Shown here: piece after piece, positions 44,534-52,256 of the stretch
Position numbering within the stretch: position 1 is the stretch's first letter
How the letters are laid out: each line of letters starts with the position of its first letter
Assembly: GCF_013415105.1 (NCBI RefSeq)
Contig: NZ_JACCDF010000009.1
Span: forward strand, 1-64,000
Direction of reading: 5' to 3'
Source of the DNA: Vreelandella salicampi
GTDB taxonomy: Bacteria; Pseudomonadota; Gammaproteobacteria; Pseudomonadales; Halomonadaceae
DNA: 64,000 nucleotides
Notes under the pieces: model-generated
What the model saw: only the letters and a program-made list of their open reading frames with translations
Database searches by the model: none
What the model was told of the DNA's origin: nothing
Translations under genes and position numbers: made by a program

Positions 44534-46510
44534 TTACCACTGCCAGTTAAGGGTGGCGAACAGGCTGCGTCCATCGCCCAGGCTGCCGTCGGGGCGGTAC
44601 CACACCTTGTCGCCAATATTGGCGAGACGCAGCGAGGTATCAACGGCCGGAGTGATTTGCCAGGCGAGATGCAGATCGTGAAGCCCGTAGCCGGGCAGGC
44701 GTTCGTCATCGCCTTGTTTGTCAAACGCGCGGGCAAAGCGGGCCTGCCAACCTAAGCGGACATCGCCACCGTGAAGCGCAATGTCACTCCCCAACGTGGC
44801 TTCCAGCGGCGTTTGGCTGCCCAGCGGTTCGCCGGTGTCGCGGTCTTTGCCAGACACTTCGGAAATACCCACAAAGCTGGTCAGCATTGGGAAGGCGCTG
44901 GGCTGCCAAGTTACGCGAGCGTCATAGCCCCACAGCTGGGCGCGCTGTACGTTCACCGCTTGGGTGGTGCCCGCCATAATGTCGACTTGGGTGTCGATAA
45001 AGTCGTCCGCGCGAGTATCGAAGTAGCTGGCGCGCAGCTGCCAGTCGCCTTGGTGCCACACCACGCCGCTCTCCCAGGTGTGGCTGGATTCAGGCGAGAG
45101 ATTGGGGTTGGGAATCCAGTAGTTATCTGGTGTACAGAAGAAGGGCCCGGCACAGAAGCCGGCAAAGTGGCGCTCGTTGGCGTAAAGCTCGGAAAGGCTG
45201 GGCGCGCGGAAGGCTTCAGCGTAGCCGGAGAACAGCATTAAAGCATCATCTGGCCGCCAGGCGAGACGAAACCGCGGTGACACTTGGTCGTGGACGCTAT
45301 CGGCATCGTTTTGGCCGCTGGCGTCGTAACGGTCGTAGCGGGCTCCCAAACCAACATCAAACTGCCCGGCGCCGCCGTCGGCTAGATAGCGTCCAGCGGT
45401 AAGGGTGGTGTCGAGATAAGCTGACTGGGTGTCGATATCGGCGTCGGGGAAGCCATTGGCGTCGCCATCCGGCCGTTGGCGGGCCTGCTCCAGTTCGGCA
45501 CCGAACACCAGCGTTTGCGAGAGCCAACCATGATCCATGGCGTGGTAGCCGTCGCTCTGTAGCCCGACCCGCTCTAGGGTGCGGTTGGCCTGGGGCTCGT
45601 CGATAGCCTGCTGGCTAAAGGTAAGCCGAGAGGTGATTTCGGTTACCCCGCTGGGCTGCCAGCGGTGGCCGAACTGGACGTTGTTGCTTTCCACATCGCG
45701 GTCACGCAGCGGATTGCTGGCATCGGTTGAAAGTTGCTGTGGGTTAGCGGGCTGGGTGGCGCTTTCGTCGTAATGCTGCCAGCTCATAAATACCCGCTGG
45801 TCGTCGCTTGGCTCCCAACCGCCTTTTAGCAGCAGGCTATTGAGGGCGGCATCCTCTTCGGCTTCATCGCCTCCGGCCCGGCGAATATCGCCGGATTCAC
45901 TGCGGCCCACGGAAAACAGTCCATCGACTTGGCCGTTGGCGGTGTCGCGGCGGCCAAAGGCGGTCAGGCTGCCGCGCAGCTCGTCGCTGGCCGTGGCGCC
46001 TCCCACTGACAAGCGCACGCCACTGTCTTCGCCTGGGGCAAGCAGATCATCGGCATCCACACTGGTGAAGCTGACCACACCGCCCATGGCATTGCTGCCA
46101 TATAGGCTGGAGAGCGCGCCACGGGCGATCTGTACCTCTTGAATCAACGCCGGGTCGAGGAAGAAGTTGCCGATATGGCCGGTGGAGATATCCTGACGAA
46201 CGCCATCCAAACGTACCAGCACCCCTTTGCTGCCAAAGCCGCGCATACTCAAAGTTTGGCCATTTCGGCGCCCTTGGCCAGCCACATGCAGGCCGGGTTG
46301 TCGGCTAAGCACGTCTTCGACCCGGCTGGCGGTGGCCAGCACGGCGTCATCGCGATCAATAATATCGATAATCAGCGGTGCCCGTGAAAGGTCCGTAGGC
46401 GCTCGGGTGCCGGTGACCGTCACTGGGTTAAGCTCGGCGTCGTCTGCTTGAGCGGCTAACAACGGGAGAAGCGTTAACAAGAGGCCACTAAAGGCGCGTG
46501 TGTGTTTCAT
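44534..46510 (-). CDS. TonB-dependent haem/haemoglobin receptor
   Basis: 658 residues: signal peptide (1-22), a TonB box-like ELNPVTVTGTR, plug domain (about 35-150, RQPGLHVAGQGRRNGQTLSMRGFG, GALSSLYGSNAMGGVV) and a 22-strand type barrel ending in Trp (FATLNWQW). Haem receptor motifs FRAPSLSELY and NPNLSPESS (the FRAP and NPNL boxes) surround the position of the haem-ligand His; a His occurs between them in ANERHFAG. It brings haem across the outer membrane using TonB energy. It lies between hemP and hmuS in one operon. Corresponds to HmuR/PhuR/HemR-type genes. Confidence 0.94.
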   Translation of the reverse strand: MKHTRAFSGLLLTLLPLLAAQADDAELNPVTVTGTRAPTDLSRAPLIIDIIDRDDAVLATASRVEDVLSRQPGLHVAGQGRRNGQTLSMRGFGSKGVLVRLDGVRQDISTGHIGNFFLDPALIQEVQIARGALSSLYGSNAMGGVVSFTSVDADDLLAPGEDSGVRLSVGGATASDELRGSLTAFGRRDTANGQVDGLFSVGRSESGDIRRAGGDEAEEDAALNSLLLKGGWEPSDDQRVFMSWQHYDESATQPANPQQLSTDASNPLRDRDVESNNVQFGHRWQPSGVTEITSRLTFSQQAIDEPQANRTLERVGLQSDGYHAMDHGWLSQTLVFGAELEQARQRPDGDANGFPDADIDTQSAYLDTTLTAGRYLADGGAGQFDVGLGARYDRYDASGQNDADSVHDQVSPRFRLAWRPDDALMLFSGYAEAFRAPSLSELYANERHFAGFCAGPFFCTPDNYWIPNPNLSPESSHTWESGVVWHQGDWQLRASYFDTRADDFIDTQVDIMAGTTQAVNVQRAQLWGYDARVTWQPSAFPMLTSFVGISEVSGKDRDTGEPLGSQTPLEATLGSDIALHGGDVRLGWQARFARAFDKQGDDERLPGYGLHDLHLAWQITPAVDTSLRLANIGDKVWYRPDGSLGDGRSLFATLNWQW

Positions 46511-46648
46511 AAGCCAGAGAGCTCCAACAGAGTGAAGTGAAAGAGATTGCTTGCTGGGTGCGATGGGCTACCTGGCTGGCTTAAGCTTGATAAATTTTTA
46601 AGTGAATTAGGGAGCTATTAGATTTGAAGAGCTTGGATGTTAAGGGCG

Positions 46649-46819
46649 TTAGGCGTTTAGGATTAACTTGCCGCTCTTAGTACGTCGCAGAACATAGCGG
46701 CGCTGTTCATGGTGGATAACCAACTGTCCCGCGTTGCCGAGTAAATCGCTGCTTTCCACCTCCCGGAGCGCCGAGGAAGACGTGTCCCCCTGGCTAGTGC
46801 CCTTATCGGGTGACTGCAT
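46649..46819 (-). CDS. hemP: Hemin uptake protein HemP
   Basis: 56 residues, too short for many gene finders. The C-terminal half VIHHEQRRYVLRRTKSGKLI matches the small HemP family (IxHxGxxYxLRxTRxGKLIL). It starts at the ATG at 46819, with GGAGTTAT upstream. HemP is an activator of haem receptor genes in some beta- and gammaproteobacteria. It is the first gene of the haem operon, 138 bases before the receptor, and its promoter carries a Fur box. Confidence 0.88.
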   Translation of the reverse strand: MQSPDKGTSQGDTSSSALREVESSDLLGNAGQLVIHHEQRRYVLRRTKSGKLILNA

Positions 46820-46836
46820 GAGAGAATAACTCCTAT

Positions 46837-46855
46837 GTTAATGATAACTATTAGC
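46837..46855 (-). promoter_or_regulatory. Fur box upstream of hemP
   Basis: GTTAATGATAACTATTAGC matches 15 of 19 positions of the Fur consensus GATAATGATAATCATTATC. It is 18 bases from the hemP start, so iron-bound Fur should repress the whole haem operon. Confidence 0.8.
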
Positions 46856-46952
46856 GTTAATTTAGCAGAGTTATAGGGTTCCCTCAATAGGGCTTGGAGA
46901 GTAAAAGCGTCTAGCAAACATCACGGATGTTCTTCATCTAAATGCAGACACT

Positions 46953-46970
46953 CCGTCATTGTGCTGTCAT
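46953..46970 (+). promoter_or_regulatory. Pho box upstream of phoX
   Basis: CCGTCAT-TGTG-CTGTCAT is two seven-base half sites of the PhoB consensus CTGTCAT separated by four bases, six and seven matches. It lies 64 bases before the phosphatase start, fitting activation of the gene under phosphate starvation. Confidence 0.75.
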
Positions 46971-47034
46971 TTAGCGTCGTTAGTGTCTCTTGAGGGTTAA
47001 CCGTTGGCCTGCAAACGATAAGGGGGAGACACAA

Positions 47035-49170
47035 ATGAGCAAAGAAATCGAAGATCATCGTCTGTTTAACCACAGCGGCAATCCGCCTTTCGCCGAGGTA
47101 TTGGCGCGGCATGTATCCCGGCGCGATGTCATGCGTGGGGGATTGGGCATGGCAGCCGCCTCGATGCTTAGCTTTGGCGGGGCTGCTCAGGCGCTTGCTT
47201 CAAGCGGGGCGCAAAAAACGCCACTGACGTTGGCGTTTGAGGCGGTGAATGGGTCGCTTACCGATGCCGTCGTGGTGCCGGAAGGTTATGTGGCTCAAGT
47301 CTTGGTGCCGTGGGGCACGCCGCTGAACCAAAATGTTACCTGGCAGCCCGAGCAGCCGATGACCGCTGAGCGTCAGGCGGAGAGTGTGGGCATGCACCAT
47401 GACGGCATGGCCGGTTTTGCCCTGGATACCGACAACGCCTCGCGCCGTTTTGTGCTGGCGCTCAACAATGAGTATATCGACCAAGCAGCGCTATGGGCGC
47501 CCCAAGGCGGCCCCACTAACGCGGATGAGGGCCAGCGGCCAGCAGCTGAGTCGCGCACTGAGATCAACGCTCATGGTGTCACCCTTGTTGAGGTCGAAAA
47601 GAATGCCAGCGGCCAATGGGCGCATGTGCCGGGTTCGCGTTATAACCGTCGCCTCACCAGTGCGACGGTAATGGAACTTTCCGGGCCAGTGGCGGGCAGC
47701 GACTACGTAAAAACGCGCTTTTCGCCTGAGGGTACCCAAACCCGTGGTACCAACAATAACTGTGGTAACGGGGTAACGCCCTGGGGCACCTATATTGCCT
47801 GTGAAGAGAACTGGCCCAATGTGTTCGTTAATCATGGCGAACGCTTCCAGGACGACGCGCGGATTGGTATTCCCACCGCTAAAAGCCGCTATGGTTGGGA
47901 TACTTCGGCGGGAGACGCCTCTGAACAGAATGACGAATTTGCTCGCTTCGACATTACCCCACGCGGCGAGCGTGCTGAAGATGATTATCGCAACGAAGCA
48001 CGCACGTTCGGCTATCAGGTGGAAGTTGATCCATATAGCGATGCACTCGCGGTTAAGCGCACAGCACTTGGCCGTTTCCGCCATGAAGGCTGCTGGCTAG
48101 GCAAGCTGGAAGCGGGCCAGCCGGTGGTGTTCTATTCAGGTCACGATGCTCGTAACGAATACGTATATAAATACGTGTCTGACGCTGCCTGGGATCCCGC
48201 CGATGCTAACCGCCCCGGTGAGAAGTACGACCGCCTTGCCATTGGCAATAAATATATGGATAACGGCACTCTTTATGTGGCCCGCTTTCACGCCGACGGC
48301 AGCGGTGAGTGGTTGCCATTGACGCCAAGCGCTCAAACACGTGGTGGCCGCACGCTGGCAGCGGCACTGGGCCTGGCCGACGACGATAGAGCGGGTATTA
48401 TCATCAACACCTGCGATGCAGCGGATTTAATGGGCGCCACGCCAATGGACCGCCCTGAGTGGGCATCCGTTGACCCCGCCTCAGGCGAGGTATATCTCAC
48501 ACTCACCAATAATTCCCAGCGCATCGAAGAAGGTGCATCGCCAACCTATACCAACGGTGGCGATAGCCTTGAGCAGACGGGCGTGGGTTACGATTTGGCA
48601 CCGACTAATGCGGCTAATCCGCGCGCTAATAACGAGCAAGGGCATATTATTCGCTGGCGCGAAAGCCGGTTGCCCAATGCCTTTACTTGGGAGGTGTTTG
48701 TGTTTGGCGCGGCCGCTGACGATGCCGATAATCACTCGGGCCTGACAGAAATGAATCAGTTCGCCAGCCCCGATGGGCTCTGGTTCGACGAGCGAGAGGA
48801 CGGTCAGGGTATCCTCTGGATCCAAACCGATAACGGTTATGATGGAGTAACCGAGTACACCAACGACCAACTGCTTGCCGTGGTACCTAACGGGCTAGAC
48901 GATATTCAAGGCACCGGCCCGGTGATTAACAGCAGCAACCAGCAGCAGCTGAAGCGCTTTGCGGTAGGGCCGAACGGCTGCGAAGTGACAGGTATTTTTG
49001 CCACGCCGGATAAAACCGCGCTGTTTATTAACATTCAGCACCCCGGTAACTGGCCCGCGGATGGTAGCGAGCTAGTGCAAGATGCCACCGTTGCTGCCAG
49101 CGGCCAAGTACGCCCTCGGGCGTCAACCGTTGTTATTCAGAAACGCGACGGCGGGCCGGTAGGGGTGTAA
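47035..49170 (+). CDS. phoX: PhoX-family alkaline phosphatase, Tat-exported
   Basis: 711 residues from the ATG at 47035, behind GGGGGAG. N-terminal Tat signal SRRDVMRGGLGMAAASMLSFGG (Arg29-Arg30), then a DUF839-type beta-propeller. PhoX landmarks are present: TRGTNNNCGNGVTPWGTYIACEENWPN (metal-binding area with the Cys-Glu-Glu ligands), RHEGCWLGKLEAGQPVVFYSGHDARNEYVYKYV, and GLWFDEREDGQGILWIQTDNGYDG. The enzyme is a calcium- and iron-dependent phosphomonoesterase in the periplasm. The Pho box upstream supports phosphate-starvation control. The adjacent haem operon is divergent. A hairpin terminator follows. Confidence 0.93.
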   Translation: MSKEIEDHRLFNHSGNPPFAEVLARHVSRRDVMRGGLGMAAASMLSFGGAAQALASSGAQKTPLTLAFEAVNGSLTDAVVVPEGYVAQVLVPWGTPLNQNVTWQPEQPMTAERQAESVGMHHDGMAGFALDTDNASRRFVLALNNEYIDQAALWAPQGGPTNADEGQRPAAESRTEINAHGVTLVEVEKNASGQWAHVPGSRYNRRLTSATVMELSGPVAGSDYVKTRFSPEGTQTRGTNNNCGNGVTPWGTYIACEENWPNVFVNHGERFQDDARIGIPTAKSRYGWDTSAGDASEQNDEFARFDITPRGERAEDDYRNEARTFGYQVEVDPYSDALAVKRTALGRFRHEGCWLGKLEAGQPVVFYSGHDARNEYVYKYVSDAAWDPADANRPGEKYDRLAIGNKYMDNGTLYVARFHADGSGEWLPLTPSAQTRGGRTLAAALGLADDDRAGIIINTCDAADLMGATPMDRPEWASVDPASGEVYLTLTNNSQRIEEGASPTYTNGGDSLEQTGVGYDLAPTNAANPRANNEQGHIIRWRESRLPNAFTWEVFVFGAAADDADNHSGLTEMNQFASPDGLWFDEREDGQGILWIQTDNGYDGVTEYTNDQLLAVVPNGLDDIQGTGPVINSSNQQQLKRFAVGPNGCEVTGIFATPDKTALFINIQHPGNWPADGSELVQDATVAASGQVRPRASTVVIQKRDGGPVGV

Positions 49171-49237
49171 AACCAGGCGATAAGCACAAAGCCTAATAAC
49201 TATATTAGGTGCTTAAAACGCTATTAAAGGCTTCATT

Positions 49238-49274
49238 AAAAGCTTCGAACCTCTCATAGGTTCGAAGCTTTTTT
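49238..49274. terminator. Terminator between phoX and the DUF1127 gene
   Basis: AAGCTTCGAACCT-CTCAT-AGGTTCGAAGCTT forms a 13-pair stem followed by TTTT; the flank TTAAAA makes it usable from both strands, which suits the convergent genes. The core nearly repeats at 50722-50757. Confidence 0.88.
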
Positions 49275-49278
49275 GATT

Positions 49279-49614
49279 CTAGGCCTGCTGAACTTGCCGC
49301 TTTTTCTGCCGGGCTTCTAACGCGTGAATGGCATCGACCTTCAATGGGAGCTGGTTGGCCCAGAGAATATCTTCACGACAATGGCCAATATCCAACAGTA
49401 CGTGGTCATCGTAGGCCAGTAGCGGCAGTATATGGCGGCGGAAAAGCCAACGCCGCCGGTAACGCCACCAGCCCATATCGAGCGCACGAATTAGCCGCAT
49501 CGACGGCATGGCAGGCATGTAAAAATGCAATTGTGGCGGCTTGGGCGGCGGCGCCAATTGGCTCGCTTTTTTCCATGCATGATGGGCATGTTGGGTCGGG
49601 TTTTCACACTTCAT
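49279..49614 (-). CDS. DUF1127 domain-containing protein
   Basis: 111 residues. The C-terminal half, RYRRRWLFRRHILPLLAYDD then HVLLDIGHCREDILWANQLP, has the DUF1127 pattern (W-R-R ... L-x-x-L-D-D-x-x-L-x-D-I-G-x-x-R-x-D-I). The N-terminal part is low-complexity and probably disordered (APPPKPPQLHFY). Two Shine-Dalgarno-like GGAGGTG sequences lie 4 and about 20 bases upstream; the outer one precedes an eight-codon frame. DUF1127 genes commonly lie beside LysR genes as here (divergent, 186 bases). Some relatives have been linked to phosphate or RNA metabolism; function here unknown. Confidence 0.72.
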   Translation of the reverse strand: MKCENPTQHAHHAWKKASQLAPPPKPPQLHFYMPAMPSMRLIRALDMGWWRYRRRWLFRRHILPLLAYDDHVLLDIGHCREDILWANQLPLKVDAIHALEARQKKRQVQQA

Positions 49615-49800
49615 CGCGCACCTCCATATTCACCTCCTGCCGTTCAGTAACCGGCGCCCAGGCACCGGTTAGGCAGGTGTGATCTGTGATTAACAAATGG
49701 GAGGGTCGCGACCTCTAGGTATCAGCTTGGTGCTTCGCCTTGGATCAATCAAACGAAAAGATCTACACTGAGTGTTAAGTTTTTCTGAAAGGTGGGCGTG

Positions 49801-50694
49801 ATGAATCAACTATCGACCATAGCTCCCAGCCGGGCTGCCTTACCGCTACTGGATAGCGAGGTGCTGCGCACCTTTGTAACAATCGCGGAGAGCGGCAGCT
49901 TCACCCGCGCCGCCCAGCAGCTATTTCGGACCCCTTCCGCGCTGAGCATGCAGATCAAACGCCTGGAAGAAACGCTCGGGCAAACGCTGTTTGTGCGCGA
50001 GGCGCGCTATGTGCGCCTGACTTCCGAGGGTGAAGTACTTCTGGGCTACGGACGGCGGTTGCTTAAGCTCAATGCCGAAGCCGTCACCCAGTTTTTAGCC
50101 CCCACCATAGAAGGGCGCGTGGGACTAGGGATCACGGACGACGTCGTAGGGCGTATCCTGCCTACGGTGCTCGCCCAGTTTGCCCGCTCGCATCCAGCGG
50201 TGCAGGTCGATGTGGTGGTGGGGCGCAGCAAAGATTTGCTCGCCCAGTTGGATGATGGGGAGCTGGATCTGGCGCTGGTGATGAGCGTAGAGCCTGGTCA
50301 GGCGACACGCGGCGACATCGTTCATAGCGAACCGTTAGTGTGGGCCGGTCGTGAGGATGGCGTTGCGGCCCAGCGTATTCCGTTGCCGGTGACCTTGGCT
50401 CAACAGGGATGCGCGTGGCGTAGAATTACCCTGAACGCCCTTGATCATGCAGGTATTGATTACCGGATCGCCTACTCCTGCGACCACTGCGCCGGGCAGG
50501 AAGCGGCTATGCTGGCCGACCTGGCCGTGACGGCCTTCCCGAAAAGCTTGATCCGACCGCCGCTCAAACGTCTCCACAACGAGTCACTGCCGCCACTAGG
50601 GGATTATCAAGTGGCGCTGGTGAAGCGTGCAGGCAGCAGCGATGCCAGCGAGGTATTGGCCGAACGCGTGGTAGAGGCGTTTCGGGAAGGTTAA
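49801..50694 (+). CDS. LysR family transcriptional regulator
   Basis: 297 residues from the ATG at 49801, with AAAGGTGG upstream (GTG starts at 49792 and 49798 are possible). Helix-turn-helix LLDSEVLRTFVTIAESGSFTRAAQQLF then PSALSMQIKRLEETLGQTLFVREAR, followed by a substrate-binding domain (PTVLAQFARSHPAVQVDVVVG, ELDLALVMS, CDHCAGQEAAMLADLAVTAFP). The group resembles the LrhA/PecT-like regulators. It is divergent from the DUF1127 gene and presumably controls it. A terminator follows immediately. Confidence 0.9.
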   Translation: MNQLSTIAPSRAALPLLDSEVLRTFVTIAESGSFTRAAQQLFRTPSALSMQIKRLEETLGQTLFVREARYVRLTSEGEVLLGYGRRLLKLNAEAVTQFLAPTIEGRVGLGITDDVVGRILPTVLAQFARSHPAVQVDVVVGRSKDLLAQLDDGELDLALVMSVEPGQATRGDIVHSEPLVWAGREDGVAAQRIPLPVTLAQQGCAWRRITLNALDHAGIDYRIAYSCDHCAGQEAAMLADLAVTAFPKSLIRPPLKRLHNESLPPLGDYQVALVKRAGSSDASEVLAERVVEAFREG

Positions 50695-50721
50695 TACCAT
50701 ACTCGCATATAAAAGCGTATT

Positions 50722-50757
50722 AAAAGCGTCGAACCTCTCCCAGGTTCGACGCTTTTT
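50722..50757 (+). terminator. Rho-independent terminator after the LysR gene
   Basis: AAAGCGTCGAACCT-CTCCC-AGGTTCGACGCTTT makes a 14-pair stem with following T-run. The core TCGAACCTCTC...GGTTCGA is the same as the terminator at 49238-49274. The remaining gap 50758-50984 has no gene that I can support on either strand. Confidence 0.9.
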
Positions 50758-50984
50758 GTTGGGGTGCGTCAGAGAAAGTGGTTCAACGGTAAGAGTCTGA
50801 TCTCGCGACTCAATACGGTAAGATGGATTAGACGTTCTTCATGAACCGCCGTGATAAGGAACCATTGGTCTGACGCTTTTTGCGAATACGGTTTTTACGA
50901 ATGGTGTGTTCTGCTTTTTTCAGCAGTTTTTGGCGGCAGTGGCGAGTACCATGAAAGTCAGTTAATACAGAAAGGAACAGCACC

Positions 50985-51554
50985 ATGTGGCGCAATACAC
51001 ACAGCGGATGGGGCATTATCAGTATCGCATTGCACTGGATGAGTGCCGTTGCCATTATTGGACTTTTTATTCTTGGCTGGTGGATGACGGGGCTAGGTTA
51101 TTACGACCCTTGGTACAACCAAGCGCCGTGGATTCACCGCTCGATTGGTGTTTTACTGCTTTTGTTCACTCTCTTGCGTCTTGTATGGCGCCTCTTTCAA
51201 CCCACGCCCCATGCCGAGGGTGGTCGCCTAGAAGCGCTTGCCGCGCATGCTGGCCACATTGTCCTGTACGTGTTGCTTTTAAGCGTGATGGTGAGTGGTT
51301 ATTTGATTTCCACAGCAAAAGGCAGCGGTATTAGTGTCTTTGGCTGGTTTGAAGTGCCCGCGTTGGTTCACGACCTACCCAATCAAGCGAGCCTTGCAGG
51401 GAGTGTCCACTGGTACAGTGCACTTGCGCTGATTGTGCTCGCCGCCGGCCATGCGCTGGCCGCCCTTAAGCACCATTTTATCGACCACCACAAAACTTTT
51501 GTGCGTATGCTAACCCCTAAATATAGCCATCACGTTGACGAGTCATCGCAGTGA
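50985..51554 (+). CDS. Cytochrome b561
   Basis: 189 residues with four transmembrane helices (about 11-31, 48-66, 84-104 and 139-158). Haem-ligand His residues are in the helices: ALHWMSA (helix 1), WIHRSIGVLL (helix 2), HAGHIVLYVLL (helix 3) and LIVLAAGHALAALKHHF (helix 4), the CybB pattern. It moves electrons between membrane quinols and other donors or acceptors. AAGGAA precedes the start. The following YceI gene begins 29 bases later; b561-YceI pairs are common in proteobacteria. Confidence 0.92.
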   Translation: MWRNTHSGWGIISIALHWMSAVAIIGLFILGWWMTGLGYYDPWYNQAPWIHRSIGVLLLLFTLLRLVWRLFQPTPHAEGGRLEALAAHAGHIVLYVLLLSVMVSGYLISTAKGSGISVFGWFEVPALVHDLPNQASLAGSVHWYSALALIVLAAGHALAALKHHFIDHHKTFVRMLTPKYSHHVDESSQ

Positions 51555-51583
51555 TGCGTTATTTCACCCGAAGGAGATAGATG

Positions 51584-52168
51584 ATGTTAAAGAAAACTGC
51601 CGTTGCAACCGCCATCGCTGCCGCAAGCTTAGTGCCGTTAAGCCAAGCACAAGCGGATACTTACGTCATTGATACAGAAGGCCAGCATGCCTTCGTTCAA
51701 TTTAAAATTAGCCATTTGGGTTTTTCCCGTCTGCTAGGTAGCTTTGAAGATTTCTCCGGCGAGTTTTATTACGACCCAGAGAACTTGCAAGACTCTTCCC
51801 TTGAGATGGAAGTGCAGGTGGATAGCCTCAACTCTAACCATGCCGAGCGCGACCGCCATATTTTGAGCGACGACTTCTTAAACGCAGGTGAATACCCAAC
51901 GGCATCGTTTACCTCGACGGGGTTTGATCCAACCGGCGATAATGAAGGCGTGGTCACCGGTGATTTAACCTTGCATGGCGAAACCCAAGAAATTGAAATG
52001 CCGGTAGAGCTGATAGGGGAAGGCGAAGATCCTTGGGGTAACTATCGCGCCGGTTTTGAAGGCAGCACCATGCTGACGCTCTCGGACTTTGGCATCGATA
52101 TGAGTGCCTTCCCGGAAGCCATGCACGAGCTTGAGCTCTACGTGACATTTGAAGGCGTTCGCCAGTAA
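51584..52168 (+). CDS. YceI family periplasmic lipid-binding protein
   Basis: 194 residues from the ATG at 51584, seven bases after AAGGAG (an ATG three bases earlier is also in frame). Signal peptide 1-24 (LVPLSQAQA). The body is the YceI lipocalin-like barrel: YVIDTEGQHAFVQFKISHLGFSRLLGSFEDF, HAERDRHILSDDFLNAGEYPTASFTS, GDLTLHGETQEIEMPVEL, and ends with LYVTFEGVRQ. Family members bind isoprenoid chains such as quinone tails. The partner b561 gene upstream suggests a role in quinone redox or acid stress. A terminator follows. Confidence 0.94.
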   Translation: MLKKTAVATAIAAASLVPLSQAQADTYVIDTEGQHAFVQFKISHLGFSRLLGSFEDFSGEFYYDPENLQDSSLEMEVQVDSLNSNHAERDRHILSDDFLNAGEYPTASFTSTGFDPTGDNEGVVTGDLTLHGETQEIEMPVELIGEGEDPWGNYRAGFEGSTMLTLSDFGIDMSAFPEAMHELELYVTFEGVRQ

Positions 52169-52188
52169 GCGGTAGACTTGTTAGACAG

Positions 52189-52222
52189 CGCCACCTTCCT
52201 TTTATAGGTTGGTGGCGTTTTT
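52189..52222 (+). terminator. Rho-independent terminator after yceI-like gene
   Basis: CGCCACC and GGTGGCG pair around a 15-base loop with further A/T pairing, followed by TTTTTG. Confidence 0.8.
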
Positions 52223-52256
52223 GCGTTTTACACAGATGGCGTGGGAGTTGGATTAG

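Noticed and set aside
50828-51055. Basic minus-strand frame ending KKRQTNGSLSRRFMKNV upstream of cytochrome b561
   Set aside because: No ribosome site or recognisable family; its 5' half overlaps the b561 promoter and start, so it is more likely a chance frame.
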